From the NCBI RefSeq assembly GCF_008039615.1, contig NZ_VDUZ01000004.1:1-64000 (forward strand): a stretch of DNA of 64,000 nucleotides, written 5' to 3'. A program made the translations under genes and the position numbers. The stretch is from Vineibacter terrae (lineage in GTDB: Bacteria > Pseudomonadota > Alphaproteobacteria > Reyranellales > Reyranellaceae). This document shows, one piece after another, positions 42,737 to 55,300 of the stretch (position 1 is the stretch's first letter; each line of letters opens with the position of its first letter). Under the pieces are notes generated by a model. It was given only the letters and a program-made list of their open reading frames with translations, did not search any database and was not told the origin of the DNA.

Positions 42737-45358
42737 ATGCCTGACTTGAGCCTCTGGACAGCCGGCAGCACCGCCGTGTGGCGGGAGCAGCTTGGCAACG
42801 AGACGATTGCCCTGCGTCATGCGACCTATCCCGGCGAAGCGGACTGGACGGACGGAGATCCCGACACGCTGAAGGGGATCATGGCGCAGTACCTCGGCAA
42901 GGTTGCGCCGATCCTCGGCTTGCCAAACCTGCTCACCGGCGTGGACTTTACGGCCGGGCTGACCTGGCTTCCTTTCGACCTGGGAGCGAGCGACGGCGCC
43001 GACCCTCGCGCATCATTCGCGCTCAGCCGGGACACCGACCGAACGGTCGTGTTCCTGGCTGTTGAAGCAAGCGGCGAGAAAGAGCCGAGGATGGTGCTGG
43101 GCAGCCGTCTGGGGATAAGGATCGTCGCGCATCTGACAAGCCTCCAGCCGGCGCCGAGCTTTCACGTCCGGATCACCAGCGCCGCGCGCTCGATCGAGCT
43201 TCGCCCGCCAGCGGGCCTGCATGACCTGACGGCCCGATCCTTCTTCGACTTCGTCTTTGCGCCAGGCACATTCAACACGTTCAGGACGCTCATCCGCGAT
43301 GCCGTGCGAATCGCGGCCACGGCACCAGTCGGGATCGACGGTGTGCGACTGCTGGAGGCGTCCGACAAGGCCGCGCTTGCCGAGCTCTACGGCACGCTGC
43401 CGCGGCCCGACAATGACCCCAATGGTCTCGCCTACGCCGTGACGGCGACGCTGATCTACGATCCGAAGAGCAAGTCACTGCAGGCCACCGTGGAAACATG
43501 CCCGCTCGTGGCGCACGCCCTGCCGGTGCGCACGCGGCTGCTCACGCGTGATCCGGCCTCGAAGGCGGGGATCGGCGGCCTGGTCAGCGCCCGTCCCAAT
43601 AGATCGCCGGACCGCCTCGACGACTTCCGCGATGAGGTGACCTTGGAAGGCCTCACGCCCGGCTATGGGGGCAATACCGAGCTTCACGACAACTTGGATC
43701 TGGTCAAGGTCACCAAGTCGCGTCTTGTCCAGCGTGGGAGCGATGAAACGCAGACCGAGATCGTGCAACCCGCCGGCGTGCGGCATGCGCGGACCAATGC
43801 GTTCTCGGCGCTCAGCGGCTACGAACGCGCCAGGGCAAGGTTCGACGAGCACGACGCCCGGCCGCTGTTCGAGACGCTGATCGCGTTCGGGTTGCCGCTA
43901 TATCATTACCGGGTCTTCACCGTACCACCACTGCTGATCCGCTATCGTGCTCCCATACGACCGGGGCCGGGCAAGGACGGCAAGACGGTGAACGCCCAGG
44001 TCGACTTCTATCCGCCGGATTGCGATCTTGTCGGTCGAGATGCATGGAGTCCTGCGGCACGCAAGCCGCTGCAGGTCCGTTTTGCACTGGCTGACCTCAA
44101 GCGCTCGACCTCGGACCGCGAGCCGGGCGGCGAGCCGCTGGGCCTTGCAGCGGACCCGCGCTGGAGCTGGCACGAATATTGTCATGTCCTCCTCGCCGGT
44201 CGGACCGGGGCCTTGGAGCTGCGGTTCGCCCACAGCATGGGCGATGCGCTTGCGGCCATCACCGGTGATCCGTGGTCGAAGCTCGTGGATCCCTGCCAGC
44301 CTTGGCTGCGCGGCTGCACGTTCCCCTGGGTGTATCTCCATCGGCGGCACGATCGCTCCGTCCACGACGGCTGGAGCTGGTGCGGGCGGTATCACAGGCC
44401 GGCCCAGTTCCCGCCGCGGCGGAGCAACTGTCTACGCAAGGGCTATCAGTCGGAGCAGATCCTGTCGACGTCGCTGTTCCGCCTCTACCAGGCGCTGGGT
44501 GGCGACACCGTGGACGACGGCGGCGCGCCGAACCGACCCGCGCGACAATACGCTGCGGATTACACGGTGTACCTGATCCTGAGGGCGATCGGCTTGCTCT
44601 CGCCGGCCTTCCTCCACCAGTGCGAAACGGCCGATCAGCTCGTGACGACGCTGATCGACGCCGATATCGGCACCTTGCCGAGCGGACCAGGGCCGCTTCA
44701 CGACCGGGTGGGCGGCTGGGCGCACAAGGTCGTGCGCTGGGCGTTCGAGGCGCAAGGCTTGTACGCGACGGCAGATCCCCTGGACATCATCGATGCGCCC
44801 GGAAGGCCGCCGCTGGTCGACATCTTCATCGACGACCGCCGCCCGGACTCTGCGGGCGACTATCCGCGTGGCGGCTACATGCCGGTTTCGCTCGATTGGC
44901 ATGCCGTGCCGGGGCCGCCACGCTGGCACGCAAGCCGCGACGCCATCCAGGTCAGCGGCGACGAGGTACGGGTGCAGGTATGCAACCGCGGCAGCTTGCC
45001 GGCCACCTATGTGACCGTGGCGGTCTGGTGCGCCGACTGGACGCCATCAGCCCCGCCGAAATGGAACGAGGCAGGACGGTGGACGCGATTGTCGCCAGCC
45101 GGTGAAAATCCGCCACGGACGGTCCCGGCATGGCCGACGACACCACCGGTGACGTTCGGTCCGTTTACCTTGCCGCCACCGTCCGGCAGCGCGCAGCGCC
45201 TCATTCTTGCAATGGCAAGCTGCGAGGCCGACCCCGCGAACATCGACCGCTCGACGGGCCTGCCTTGCGCCACTTTGGAAACACCGATCATCGACCTGGT
45301 CGCGGGCGACAACAACCTCGGGCTGTGCCTCCATCCCGTGACTATCACTACAAGGTGA
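42737..45358 (+). CDS. Large hypothetical protein with HExxH motif and CARDB-like domain
   Basis: 873 residues from ATG 42737, with CGGGGGAG upstream and no signal peptide. In the middle is H479-E-Y-C-H483 within WHEYCHVLLAG, followed by RFAHSMGDALAAI (H499, D503), a layout like HExxH zinc peptidases whose third ligand lies about 15-20 residues on. The last 140 residues (VRVQVCNRGSLPATYVTVAVW) look like a CARDB-type Ig domain used for binding or adhesion. The first 450 residues match no family I recognise. The stop at 45358 converges on the haloperoxidase-like gene. A peptidase role is inference. Confidence 0.8.
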   Translation: MPDLSLWTAGSTAVWREQLGNETIALRHATYPGEADWTDGDPDTLKGIMAQYLGKVAPILGLPNLLTGVDFTAGLTWLPFDLGASDGADPRASFALSRDTDRTVVFLAVEASGEKEPRMVLGSRLGIRIVAHLTSLQPAPSFHVRITSAARSIELRPPAGLHDLTARSFFDFVFAPGTFNTFRTLIRDAVRIAATAPVGIDGVRLLEASDKAALAELYGTLPRPDNDPNGLAYAVTATLIYDPKSKSLQATVETCPLVAHALPVRTRLLTRDPASKAGIGGLVSARPNRSPDRLDDFRDEVTLEGLTPGYGGNTELHDNLDLVKVTKSRLVQRGSDETQTEIVQPAGVRHARTNAFSALSGYERARARFDEHDARPLFETLIAFGLPLYHYRVFTVPPLLIRYRAPIRPGPGKDGKTVNAQVDFYPPDCDLVGRDAWSPAARKPLQVRFALADLKRSTSDREPGGEPLGLAADPRWSWHEYCHVLLAGRTGALELRFAHSMGDALAAITGDPWSKLVDPCQPWLRGCTFPWVYLHRRHDRSVHDGWSWCGRYHRPAQFPPRRSNCLRKGYQSEQILSTSLFRLYQALGGDTVDDGGAPNRPARQYAADYTVYLILRAIGLLSPAFLHQCETADQLVTTLIDADIGTLPSGPGPLHDRVGGWAHKVVRWAFEAQGLYATADPLDIIDAPGRPPLVDIFIDDRRPDSAGDYPRGGYMPVSLDWHAVPGPPRWHASRDAIQVSGDEVRVQVCNRGSLPATYVTVAVWCADWTPSAPPKWNEAGRWTRLSPAGENPPRTVPAWPTTPPVTFGPFTLPPPSGSAQRLILAMASCEADPANIDRSTGLPCATLETPIIDLVAGDNNLGLCLHPVTITTR

Positions 45359-45367
45359 GTCGCGACT

Positions 45368-45394
45368 GTCATCCCGAGCGAAGCGAGGGATGAC
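45368..45394. repeat. Collapsed family A repeat (27 bp)
   Basis: Only the outer ends of the palindrome remain: GTCATCCC, an 11-base loop GAGCGAAGCGA, and GGGATGAC. It looks like a family A copy whose inner arms and centre were deleted at the symmetric axis. It lies 10 bp past the HExxH gene. Confidence 0.8.
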
Positions 45395-45474
45395 GGGTGT
45401 GTCAGCGACCAGCGATTCCGCGTCCTGGGCTGCGAGTGGCCGATCGCATCGATCGGCCACGCCAAGATGCGGCG

Positions 45475-48623
<3,149 letters not shown>

Positions 48624-48874
48624 CCTTCTCTCGCGTTCGTTCGAACGTCTCTGGCAGACACGGAATCTGGTCAGGGCTTGACTTGCCCCCGGTCAAGCCG
48701 TCGAGCACCGCGCCACACGAAATGACGGTATGCTGTCCTTATGGCTACGTAATTTGCCAAGCATATCAGAGCACGGAAAAAGATACCAGCACCGGCTCGC
48801 AAGATACAGGCGCCGGATGCTGCCCGCAGCTTGGCGAGCCCGAAGCTGCGCCACTGCGTTTCTCTTGCGGCCGC

Positions 48875-49141
48875 CTAGCCGAACCGCTCGGCTGATTTCG
48901 CCCGTGCCTTGGCCGCTTCGATCTCGCGGTCGCGCGGCGGCGCGGTGGTGACGAGCGCATCGAGCAGCTCATGCGCTGCCTGCGTCACCTGGGCGACGGC
49001 CCGGTTGAAGGCCGCCTCGTTCGCCTTGGACGGTTGGTTGAAGCCGCTCAGCTTGCGCACGAACTGCAGCGACGAGGCGTGGATCTCCTCGGCCGTGGCC
49101 GGCGGTTCGAAATTGAACAGGTTCCTGATGTTTCGGCACAT
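48875..49141 (-). CDS. DUF2277 domain protein
   Basis: 88 residues from ATG 49141 with AAGGAG upstream; a longer frame exists but lacks homology. The opening MCRNIRNLFNFEPPATAEEI and QFVRKLSGFNQPSKANE are the DUF2277 hallmark. Function unknown in the family. The 251 bp between this gene and the cyclase start hold nothing I recognise. Confidence 0.88.
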   Translation of the reverse strand: MCRNIRNLFNFEPPATAEEIHASSLQFVRKLSGFNQPSKANEAAFNRAVAQVTQAAHELLDALVTTAPPRDREIEAAKARAKSAERFG

Positions 49142-49240
49142 GATGGGCTCCTTGGCGGCAGAGGGGTATCCCGGCGCTCGTGATCCTATCCTTCCCGCAG
49201 GAGCAGGGCGATCGCGCATGGCTTCGCCGGGACGACCGCG

Positions 49241-49777
49241 CTACTTCTCGGCCAGCGTCTTCAGGGCGGCGAGGCCGGTCTCGAAATCCTTGCCGACCAG
49301 GGTGTCGGTGTCCATGAAGACGCTCATCACCTTGAACATGTAGGGGCTGCGGCCGCGCATCGACCATGTCACGGTGGTGGCGTCGCCCGCAGGCTGCAGC
49401 GTGAAGGCGACGACGTTGTGGGCTTCGATCGGCTTCACGAAGTCGAGGTTGATCATCACCTGCGACGACGGCGTCGACTCGATGATCTCCATGCGCCCGA
49501 TGCCGGCCTTGGCGTCGCTCACCCAGGCATAGGCCGCGCCCTTGCCGCTGGGCGCGCCGGTGTGGGTCCGCTTCATCCCGGGATCCAGATTCTCGTACGG
49601 CGACCACTCGGCGAAGCGGTGGAAGTCGTTGAGGTAGGGAAAGATCTTCTCGGGCGGCGCCTTGATGCTGGCCGAACGTTGGACCTCGAACGCATCGGGC
49701 CTGGTCGCCGCGTAGACGAGCACGCCGGCGACCGCGACCACGATGACGCCGCCGATGATCGCGATTGCCTTGAGCAT
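49241..49777 (-). CDS. SRPBCC-family protein with N-terminal membrane anchor
   Basis: 178 residues. Residues 5-26 (IAIIGGVIVVAVAGVLVYAA) form one membrane segment; the remainder is a START/SRPBCC-type ligand-binding fold (RSASIKAPPEKIFPYLNDFHRFAEWSPYE, ending in a long C-terminal helix TLVGKDFETGLAALKTLAEK). These bind hydrophobic ligands, often lipids or polyketides. It lies just downstream of the VOC and YceI genes on the same strand, possibly as one operon. Confidence 0.88.
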   Translation of the reverse strand: MLKAIAIIGGVIVVAVAGVLVYAATRPDAFEVQRSASIKAPPEKIFPYLNDFHRFAEWSPYENLDPGMKRTHTGAPSGKGAAYAWVSDAKAGIGRMEIIESTPSSQVMINLDFVKPIEAHNVVAFTLQPAGDATTVTWSMRGRSPYMFKVMSVFMDTDTLVGKDFETGLAALKTLAEK

Positions 49778-49792
49778 GGATCCCTCCAGGTG

Positions 49793-50218
49793 TCAGTGCC
49801 CGCCTTCCGGCTGCGCGATGACGGCCCACGACACGCCGAAGCGGTCGGTGACCATGCCGAAGCTCGGCGAGAAGAAGGTCTTGCCCAGCGCCATCTCGAC
49901 GTGGCCGCCATCACCCAGCGCGGCGAACCTGCGGTCGGCCTCGGCCTCGTCGGCGACCGACAGCGACAGCATGAAGCCGCCGAACCTGGTCGCTCCCGTG
50001 CACATGCCGTCGCTCAGCATCACCGTGGTGTCGCCGATGCGCAGCTCGGCATGCATCACCTTGTCCTCGCTGCCCGGTGGGACCATGCCGGGCGGCGGCG
50101 GATCGGGGTTTTCCTTGAAGCGCATGAGCATGACCACCTCGGCGCCCAGGGCCTTGCGGTAGAACGCGATCGCTTCCTCGCAGCGACCCTCGAAGATCAG
50201 GTAGGACTGGACTTGCAT
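49793..50218 (-). CDS. VOC-family (PhnB/glyoxalase-like) protein
   Basis: 141-residue vicinal oxygen chelate protein of the PhnB type: SYLIFEGRCEEAIAFYRKALGAEV at the start, GDTTVMLSD in the middle and MALGKTFFSPSFGMVTDRFGVSW at the end. Members include dioxygenases, glyoxalases and resistance proteins, and metal ligands are often incomplete in PhnB-like ones. Function here is not assignable. 15 bp upstream of the SRPBCC gene. Confidence 0.88.
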   Translation of the reverse strand: MQVQSYLIFEGRCEEAIAFYRKALGAEVVMLMRFKENPDPPPPGMVPPGSEDKVMHAELRIGDTTVMLSDGMCTGATRFGGFMLSLSVADEAEADRRFAALGDGGHVEMALGKTFFSPSFGMVTDRFGVSWAVIAQPEGGH

Positions 50219-50259
50219 CTGCAGCTCCTCTGCTGTGCTTCAATGCCAACGCAACGCAC

Positions 50260-50910
50260 TCACGGTGCTCTTTCAAACTCGGTGTCGATGACGATCTCGA
50301 TCGGGTCGGTGAAGAACGGCGGCAGGCCGTGGTCCTGCGGATTGATGGCGGCACGCGCGTTCACGCCGATCCGCGGCCGGCCCATGAAGCCCTTGCCGGC
50401 GCCGACCAGCGTGACGTCGAATGTCAGCGGCCGGGTCTTGCCCAGCAGCGTGAACTGTCCGTCCACCTTGCCGTGCATGGCGTCGGTCTGGCGGAAGGCG
50501 CTCGAGACGAAGGTCGCGTCCGGAAAGCTCGCCGACTTCAGGTAACCGTCACCGGCCAGCTCCTTGGCGAAGCCGTCGACATTGGTGGTGATCGAGGCCG
50601 TCGGCACCGACACCGACAGCTTCGACTGCGCGACCGCGGCAGGATCCCAGGTCAGCGTGCCTTGCGCCTTGTCGAAGCGGAAGATGCTGTAGGAGTAGCC
50701 GAGATGCGAGACGCGTACGACCACCCCGGTATGCATCGGATCCAGCGCGTAGCTGCCGGCGGTCGCCAGCCTGATGTCGCGCTCGGCGGCGAAGACACCG
50801 TCGGGCAGCGGCGGTGGTGCGGTCGTCTGCGCGCCGGCGGCGCCGATCAGCGTCTGGGTCAAGGCCATGCCCAGGACCAGCGTGCGGATGCTCTTCGTTG
50901 CCTTGAACAC
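50260..50910 (-). CDS. YceI-family periplasmic protein
   Basis: 216 residues with a signal peptide (residues 1-27, cleavage after GAAGAQ). The lipocalin-like YceI fold is marked by YALDPMHTGVVVRVSHLGYSY, FRFDKAQGTLTWDP and FTLLGKTRPLTFDVTL. Members bind polyisoprenoid lipids. First gene of a possible YceI-VOC-SRPBCC run; starts at ATG 50910. Confidence 0.92.
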   Translation of the reverse strand: MFKATKSIRTLVLGMALTQTLIGAAGAQTTAPPPLPDGVFAAERDIRLATAGSYALDPMHTGVVVRVSHLGYSYSIFRFDKAQGTLTWDPAAVAQSKLSVSVPTASITTNVDGFAKELAGDGYLKSASFPDATFVSSAFRQTDAMHGKVDGQFTLLGKTRPLTFDVTLVGAGKGFMGRPRIGVNARAAINPQDHGLPPFFTDPIEIVIDTEFERAP

Positions 50911-51032
50911 AGGTGAACCTCATGCGGATTGTCGAACGTCACGGCCCAAGGACGCTGCGGGCGCTGCCGATCCGACAACGGGGACGATCTTTTTTCCCGC
51001 CGGGTTCGTGGCGCCGAGCGCGTGGTCCTTCT

Positions 51033-51118
51033 GTCGTCCCGAGCGCAGCGAGGGATCTCCTGCGGCGGGGCGCACGGTGCGCTGTTCGCAGGAGATCCCT
51101 CGCTGCGCTCAGGACGAC
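51033..51118. repeat. 86-bp palindromic repeat, family A
   Basis: Arms begin GTCGTCCCGAGCGCAGCGAG; the centre holds GGCGCACGGTGCGC. It lies between the divergent yceI and ligD genes, so a promoter for ligD must lie within or after it. Confidence 0.95.
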
Positions 51119-51204
51119 GGGGAAGATCGCGATGGCGTGCATGACGCAGCTCGCGATCGCTTGCGCAGTGGAAACCGCGCGTCGTTTCGCCTAGGCTCTT
51201 GCCG

Positions 51205-54200
51205 GTGAACAAACCCCTGGACGCCTACAGGGCGAAGCGTGATTTCTCCAAGACGCCGGAACCCGACGGCCAGGGCCGCGCGGCGCCGGCCGGCAATGCC
51301 TATGTCATCCAGAAGCATGCGGCGCGCCGGTTGCACTACGATTTCCGCCTCGAGCTCGACGGCGTGCTGAAGAGCTGGGCGGTACCTGAAGGGCCGAGCC
51401 TCGTTCCCGACGTCAAGCGCCTGGCCGTCCATGTCGAGGACCACCCGCTCGAGTATGGCGGCTTCGAGGGCGTGATCCCGCAAGGCGCGTATGGCGCCGG
51501 CACGGTGATGGTGTGGGACCGCGGCACCTGGACGCCCGAGTTCGATGCCGATTTCGGCTACCGCAAGGGGCATCTGAAGTTCCGGCTCGATGGCCAGAAG
51601 CTGAAGGGCGTGTGGCATCTCGTGCGCATGGCGCGCAAGCCGCGCGAGAAGCAGGACGCCTGGCTGCTGATCAAGTCCAAGGACGAGGCCGCGCGCACGG
51701 CCGATGAACCCGACATCCTGGCGCAGATGCCGAGCTCGGCGCTGACGGGCCGTGATATCGACGCCATCGCGCGCGCCCGGGACAGGGTGTGGACATCCGG
51801 CCAGGGCGAGATCGCCGCGCCGGCACAGCACGCGCAACCGCGCAAGCCGGTCGTGAAGCCCGCCGCCATCGCCAAGGCGAAGAAGGCTGCCTTGCCCGAC
51901 TGGGTCGAGCCCTGCCTGCCGTCGCCGGCCGAGAAGGCGCCATCGGCCGCCGGCTGGGTGCACGAGATCAAGCATGACGGCTATCGCGTGCAGGCCCGCA
52001 TCGAGAACGGCAAGGCGGCGCTGCTGACGCGCCAGGGCCTCGACTGGACCGAGCGGTTCCCGGGCATCGGCCCGGCGCTGGCCGCCCTGCCTGTCAAGAC
52101 CGCATTGATCGACGGCGAGATCGTGGTGCAGACGGAGGCCGGCGTCGCGAGCTTCACGGCGCTGGTCGAGGCGCTCAAGAGCGGTTCAGGCAATTTCGTC
52201 TTCTACGGCTTCGACCTGCTGCACCTCGACGGCTACGATTTGCGCGAGGCGACTCTGGTGGCGCGCAAGGCGGCGCTGACAAAGATCATCGCCGCCGGCG
52301 CCGACAATGGCCGCGTGCGCTTCAGCGAGCACATCGCGGGCGACGGCGGCACGATCTTCACGCACGCCAGCCGCCTGGGCCTGGAGGGCATCGTCTCCAA
52401 GATGGCGTCGGCGCCCTACCGGTCCGGGCGCGTCAAGACGTGGCTCAAGGTGAAGACGACGCAGAGCGGGCCGTTCGTGGTCGCGGGCTTCATACCGTCC
52501 TCGGTCGACAGCCGGTCGGTCGGCGCGCTCGTGCTGGGCGAGCATGTCGGCGGCAAGCTGGTGCCGTCCGGACATGTCGGCAGCGGCTTCAGCGCAAGCA
52601 ACGCGCACGCGCTGTGGCAGGCGCTCGATCCGTTGCGCACCAAGACGGCGCCGCTCAAGGACGAGACCGCGACGGCCAAGGGCGTGAAGTGGGTCGAGCC
52701 GCGCGTCGTGGTCGAGATCGAGTATCGCAGTCGCACCGCCAGCGGCCTCATCCGGCATGCGGTGTTCCGTGAGCGTGTCGACAACAAGAACGCAGCCGAT
52801 GTGGCGCGCGATGCCGCTGCCGCGCCGGTGGCCGCGAAGCGACGGCGTGAGATGGTGCCGCTGGTGCGGCTGACCAATCCCGGCCGGCTGCTGTGGCCGG
52901 AACAGGGCATCACCAAGCAGGGGCTGGCGGATTTCTACACCGAGATCGCCGACTGGATCCTGCCGCATGTCGCCGGCCGTCCGCTCAGCCTGCTGCGCTG
53001 CCCCGGCGGCATCGCCGAGCAATGCTTCTTCCAGAAGCATCCCTGGGCCGGGCTGGAGGGCGCGGTGCGCCAGGTGAAGGTCCCGGACGACGACGAGCCG
53101 ATGCTGGCCGTCGACGACCTTGCCGGCCTGCTGCAACTCGTGCAGGCCAGCGTGCTGGAGATCCATCCCTGGGGCTCGACGGCCGAACGGCCGCTGCTGC
53201 CCGACCGCATCACCTTCGACCTCGATCCCGGCGACGGCGTGCCATGGCAACGCGTGGTCGAAGCCGCCTTCGACGTGCGCCTCCGGCTGCAGAAGCATGA
53301 CCTGCAGAGCTTCGTGAAGACGACCGGCGGCAAGGGCCTGCATGTGGTCATGCCGCTGCAGCCCGGTCCCGATTGGGACGCGGTGAAGCGCTTTGCCCAG
53401 ATGACCGCCGAGAGCATGGCTGCCGAGCGGCCGGACCGCTACGTGGCCAACATGGCCAAGCGGGTGCGGCAGGGCCGCATCTATATCGACTACGTGCGCA
53501 ACGGCATGGGCGCGACGGCCGTGGGCGCGTACTCGACGCGCGCCCGCGCCGGCGCCGCGGTGTCGACGCCGCTGTCCTGGGACGAGATCGGCCCCGGCAT
53601 CCGCTCCAATCACTTCACGGTCGCCAACCTGCCCAAGCGGCTGGCGTATCTCGAGCGCGATCCCTGGGACGGCTTCCTGTCGCTGCAGCAGCATCTGCCG
53701 TCTGCCGGCACGCATGCCGACCCCGCCGTGCCGTCGAAGGACGACCTTGCCGCCTACTGGACGTCGGTGGCGGGCGCGGCGCTGGCGCATCTCGGTCGCC
53801 GGCCGCTCGTGCTGGTGCGGCATGAGAACGGCGAGACGTTCTACCATCAAGGCCGGACGCTGCCGCCCATTCCGCCTGGCGTGCACCAGCTGCCGATCAC
53901 CAGGCGCGACGGCGCCGAAGGCGTCCGCCTGTGGATCGACAGCGTCGAGGGCCTGCTCGGCCTCGTCGAGATGAACGTCATCGAGATCCATCCCTGGGGC
54001 GCCACGATCGACCATATCGAGCGGCCCGACATGCTCGTGCTGGGCCTCGATCCCGGCGACGGCGTCGAGTGGACGTTCGTGATCGAGACCGCGCTCAGGA
54101 TGCGGGCGCTGCTGCGCGACGAGGAGCTGGACAGCTGGCCCAAGCTGACCGGCGGCAAGGGCGTGCACATCATGGCGCCGATCGAGCCCGACCTCGACTG

Positions 54201-54480
54201 GGACGAGCTGCGCCGCTACGGCCAGTCTCTCGCCGAGCGGCTGGCGGCGACGGCGCTGCAGCGCTACGTGACCGTCGCGGCGCGGGACAGGCGCCACGGC
54301 AAGCTGTACCTCGATTGGCAGCCCAACGGACGCGGCAGGACGGCCGTCGGCGCCTACTCGCCGCGCGCGCGGCCGGGCTTTCCGGTCGCCGCGCCGATCA
54401 CCTGGGCCGAGCTGGAGCGCGGCATGCGCTCAAACGCCTACACGATCTTCCGGCCGCCGCCGCCGCCCAAGATGAGGTAG
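51205..54480 (+). CDS. ligD: LigD, ATP-dependent DNA end-joining ligase, with a second polymerase-like domain
   Basis: 1091 residues from GTG 51205 (TTG 51199 is an alternative). Residues 20-190 are the 3'-phosphoesterase domain (H38, H44, D46, R48, H80 at the expected spacing). About 235-540 are the ligase, with adenylation Lys256 in IKHDGYR. About 553-835 are the primase-polymerase domain with D672-L-D674, H713 and D762 intact. About 843-1091 repeat that fold: IHPWGATIDHIE, LTGGKGVHIMAPI and YLDWQPNGRGRTAVGAYS align with the first copy. In it G947 replaces the first metal aspartate; D949, H988 and D1037 remain. Typical LigD is about 840-900 residues. The extra domain is probably non-catalytic; that conclusion is inference. 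Confidence 0.95.
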   Translation: MNKPLDAYRAKRDFSKTPEPDGQGRAAPAGNAYVIQKHAARRLHYDFRLELDGVLKSWAVPEGPSLVPDVKRLAVHVEDHPLEYGGFEGVIPQGAYGAGTVMVWDRGTWTPEFDADFGYRKGHLKFRLDGQKLKGVWHLVRMARKPREKQDAWLLIKSKDEAARTADEPDILAQMPSSALTGRDIDAIARARDRVWTSGQGEIAAPAQHAQPRKPVVKPAAIAKAKKAALPDWVEPCLPSPAEKAPSAAGWVHEIKHDGYRVQARIENGKAALLTRQGLDWTERFPGIGPALAALPVKTALIDGEIVVQTEAGVASFTALVEALKSGSGNFVFYGFDLLHLDGYDLREATLVARKAALTKIIAAGADNGRVRFSEHIAGDGGTIFTHASRLGLEGIVSKMASAPYRSGRVKTWLKVKTTQSGPFVVAGFIPSSVDSRSVGALVLGEHVGGKLVPSGHVGSGFSASNAHALWQALDPLRTKTAPLKDETATAKGVKWVEPRVVVEIEYRSRTASGLIRHAVFRERVDNKNAADVARDAAAAPVAAKRRREMVPLVRLTNPGRLLWPEQGITKQGLADFYTEIADWILPHVAGRPLSLLRCPGGIAEQCFFQKHPWAGLEGAVRQVKVPDDDEPMLAVDDLAGLLQLVQASVLEIHPWGSTAERPLLPDRITFDLDPGDGVPWQRVVEAAFDVRLRLQKHDLQSFVKTTGGKGLHVVMPLQPGPDWDAVKRFAQMTAESMAAERPDRYVANMAKRVRQGRIYIDYVRNGMGATAVGAYSTRARAGAAVSTPLSWDEIGPGIRSNHFTVANLPKRLAYLERDPWDGFLSLQQHLPSAGTHADPAVPSKDDLAAYWTSVAGAALAHLGRRPLVLVRHENGETFYHQGRTLPPIPPGVHQLPITRRDGAEGVRLWIDSVEGLLGLVEMNVIEIHPWGATIDHIERPDMLVLGLDPGDGVEWTFVIETALRMRALLRDEELDSWPKLTGGKGVHIMAPIEPDLDWDELRRYGQSLAERLAATALQRYVTVAARDRRHGKLYLDWQPNGRGRTAVGAYSPRARPGFPVAAPITWAELERGMRSNAYTIFRPPPPPKMR

Positions 54481-54519
54481 GATCGCCTGGTGCAGTCATC
54501 AGAAGGATATCGGACGGCA

Positions 54520-55287
54520 ATGATCGAGTATGACGTCAAGGACAGCGTGGCCGAGATCAGGCTCAACAACCCGCCGATCAACGGCATCACCGGCGATTTC
54601 ATGGAACGGCTCATGGATGCGCTGCGGCGCGCCGACGCCGATCCCGAGGTCCGGGCGGTGATCATCGGCAGCGCCATCGCGCGGCGCTTCTGCGGCGGGC
54701 TCGATATCCCGGAATTCCTGCGCAACACGCCGGAGCAGGTGCACGCCGCCATCAGCAAGCTCTATGTCGAGCTGCACGAGTTGCAGGCCAATCTCGGCAA
54801 GCCGACGATCGCGGCCATAACAGGCGCGGTGCGCGGCGGCGGCATCTCCATCGCCATCACCTGCGACATGATCGTGGCCGCCGAGGACGCCACGTTCGGG
54901 TATCCGGAGATGGAGGTGGGGCTGCTGCCGGCGATCCACTACACCCACCTGCCGCGCATCGTCGGCCGCTACCGTGCGTTCGACCTGCTGTTCACCGGCC
55001 GCACCTTCGATGCCCGCGAGGCGATGGCGCTGGGCCTGGTCAGCCGCCTGGCGCCCGAAGCGCAGGTGCAGGACGAGGCGCGCGCGCTCGCCCGCGTGCT
55101 GGCGGCGAAGTCGCCGACCCTGATGCGCATGGGCAAGCGCGCCTTCACCCGCGCCACGGACAACGGCTACCGGCAGGGCGCCAGCACCGCCGTCGACCTG
55201 ATCACCGCCGTGTTCGCCACGCGCGACGGCCAGGAAGGGCTCGCGGCCTTCGCCGAGAAGCGCAAGCCCAGCTGGCGGACGGACTGA
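54520..55287 (+). CDS. Enoyl-CoA hydratase/isomerase family protein
   Basis: 255-residue crotonase-fold protein from ATG 54520. The CoA-binding and oxyanion elements are AIARRFCGGLDIPEFL (residues 50-65) and AAITGAVRGGGISIAITCDM (95-115); FGYPEMEVGLLPAIHYTHLPRIVG follows. At the usual catalytic glutamate positions, E134 in YPEMEVG is plausible, while the first (commonly E in a GGG-x-E-L motif) is not obvious. Hydratase, isomerase or another crotonase activity is possible. 40 bp after ligD. Confidence 0.88.
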   Translation: MIEYDVKDSVAEIRLNNPPINGITGDFMERLMDALRRADADPEVRAVIIGSAIARRFCGGLDIPEFLRNTPEQVHAAISKLYVELHELQANLGKPTIAAITGAVRGGGISIAITCDMIVAAEDATFGYPEMEVGLLPAIHYTHLPRIVGRYRAFDLLFTGRTFDAREAMALGLVSRLAPEAQVQDEARALARVLAAKSPTLMRMGKRAFTRATDNGYRQGASTAVDLITAVFATRDGQEGLAAFAEKRKPSWRTD

Positions 55288-55300
55288 GCCACGGCTGTCT

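Noticed and set aside
48683-48895. Short plus-strand frame between the cyclase and DUF2277 genes
   Set aside because: No ribosome site, no homology and composition unlike the neighbouring genes.
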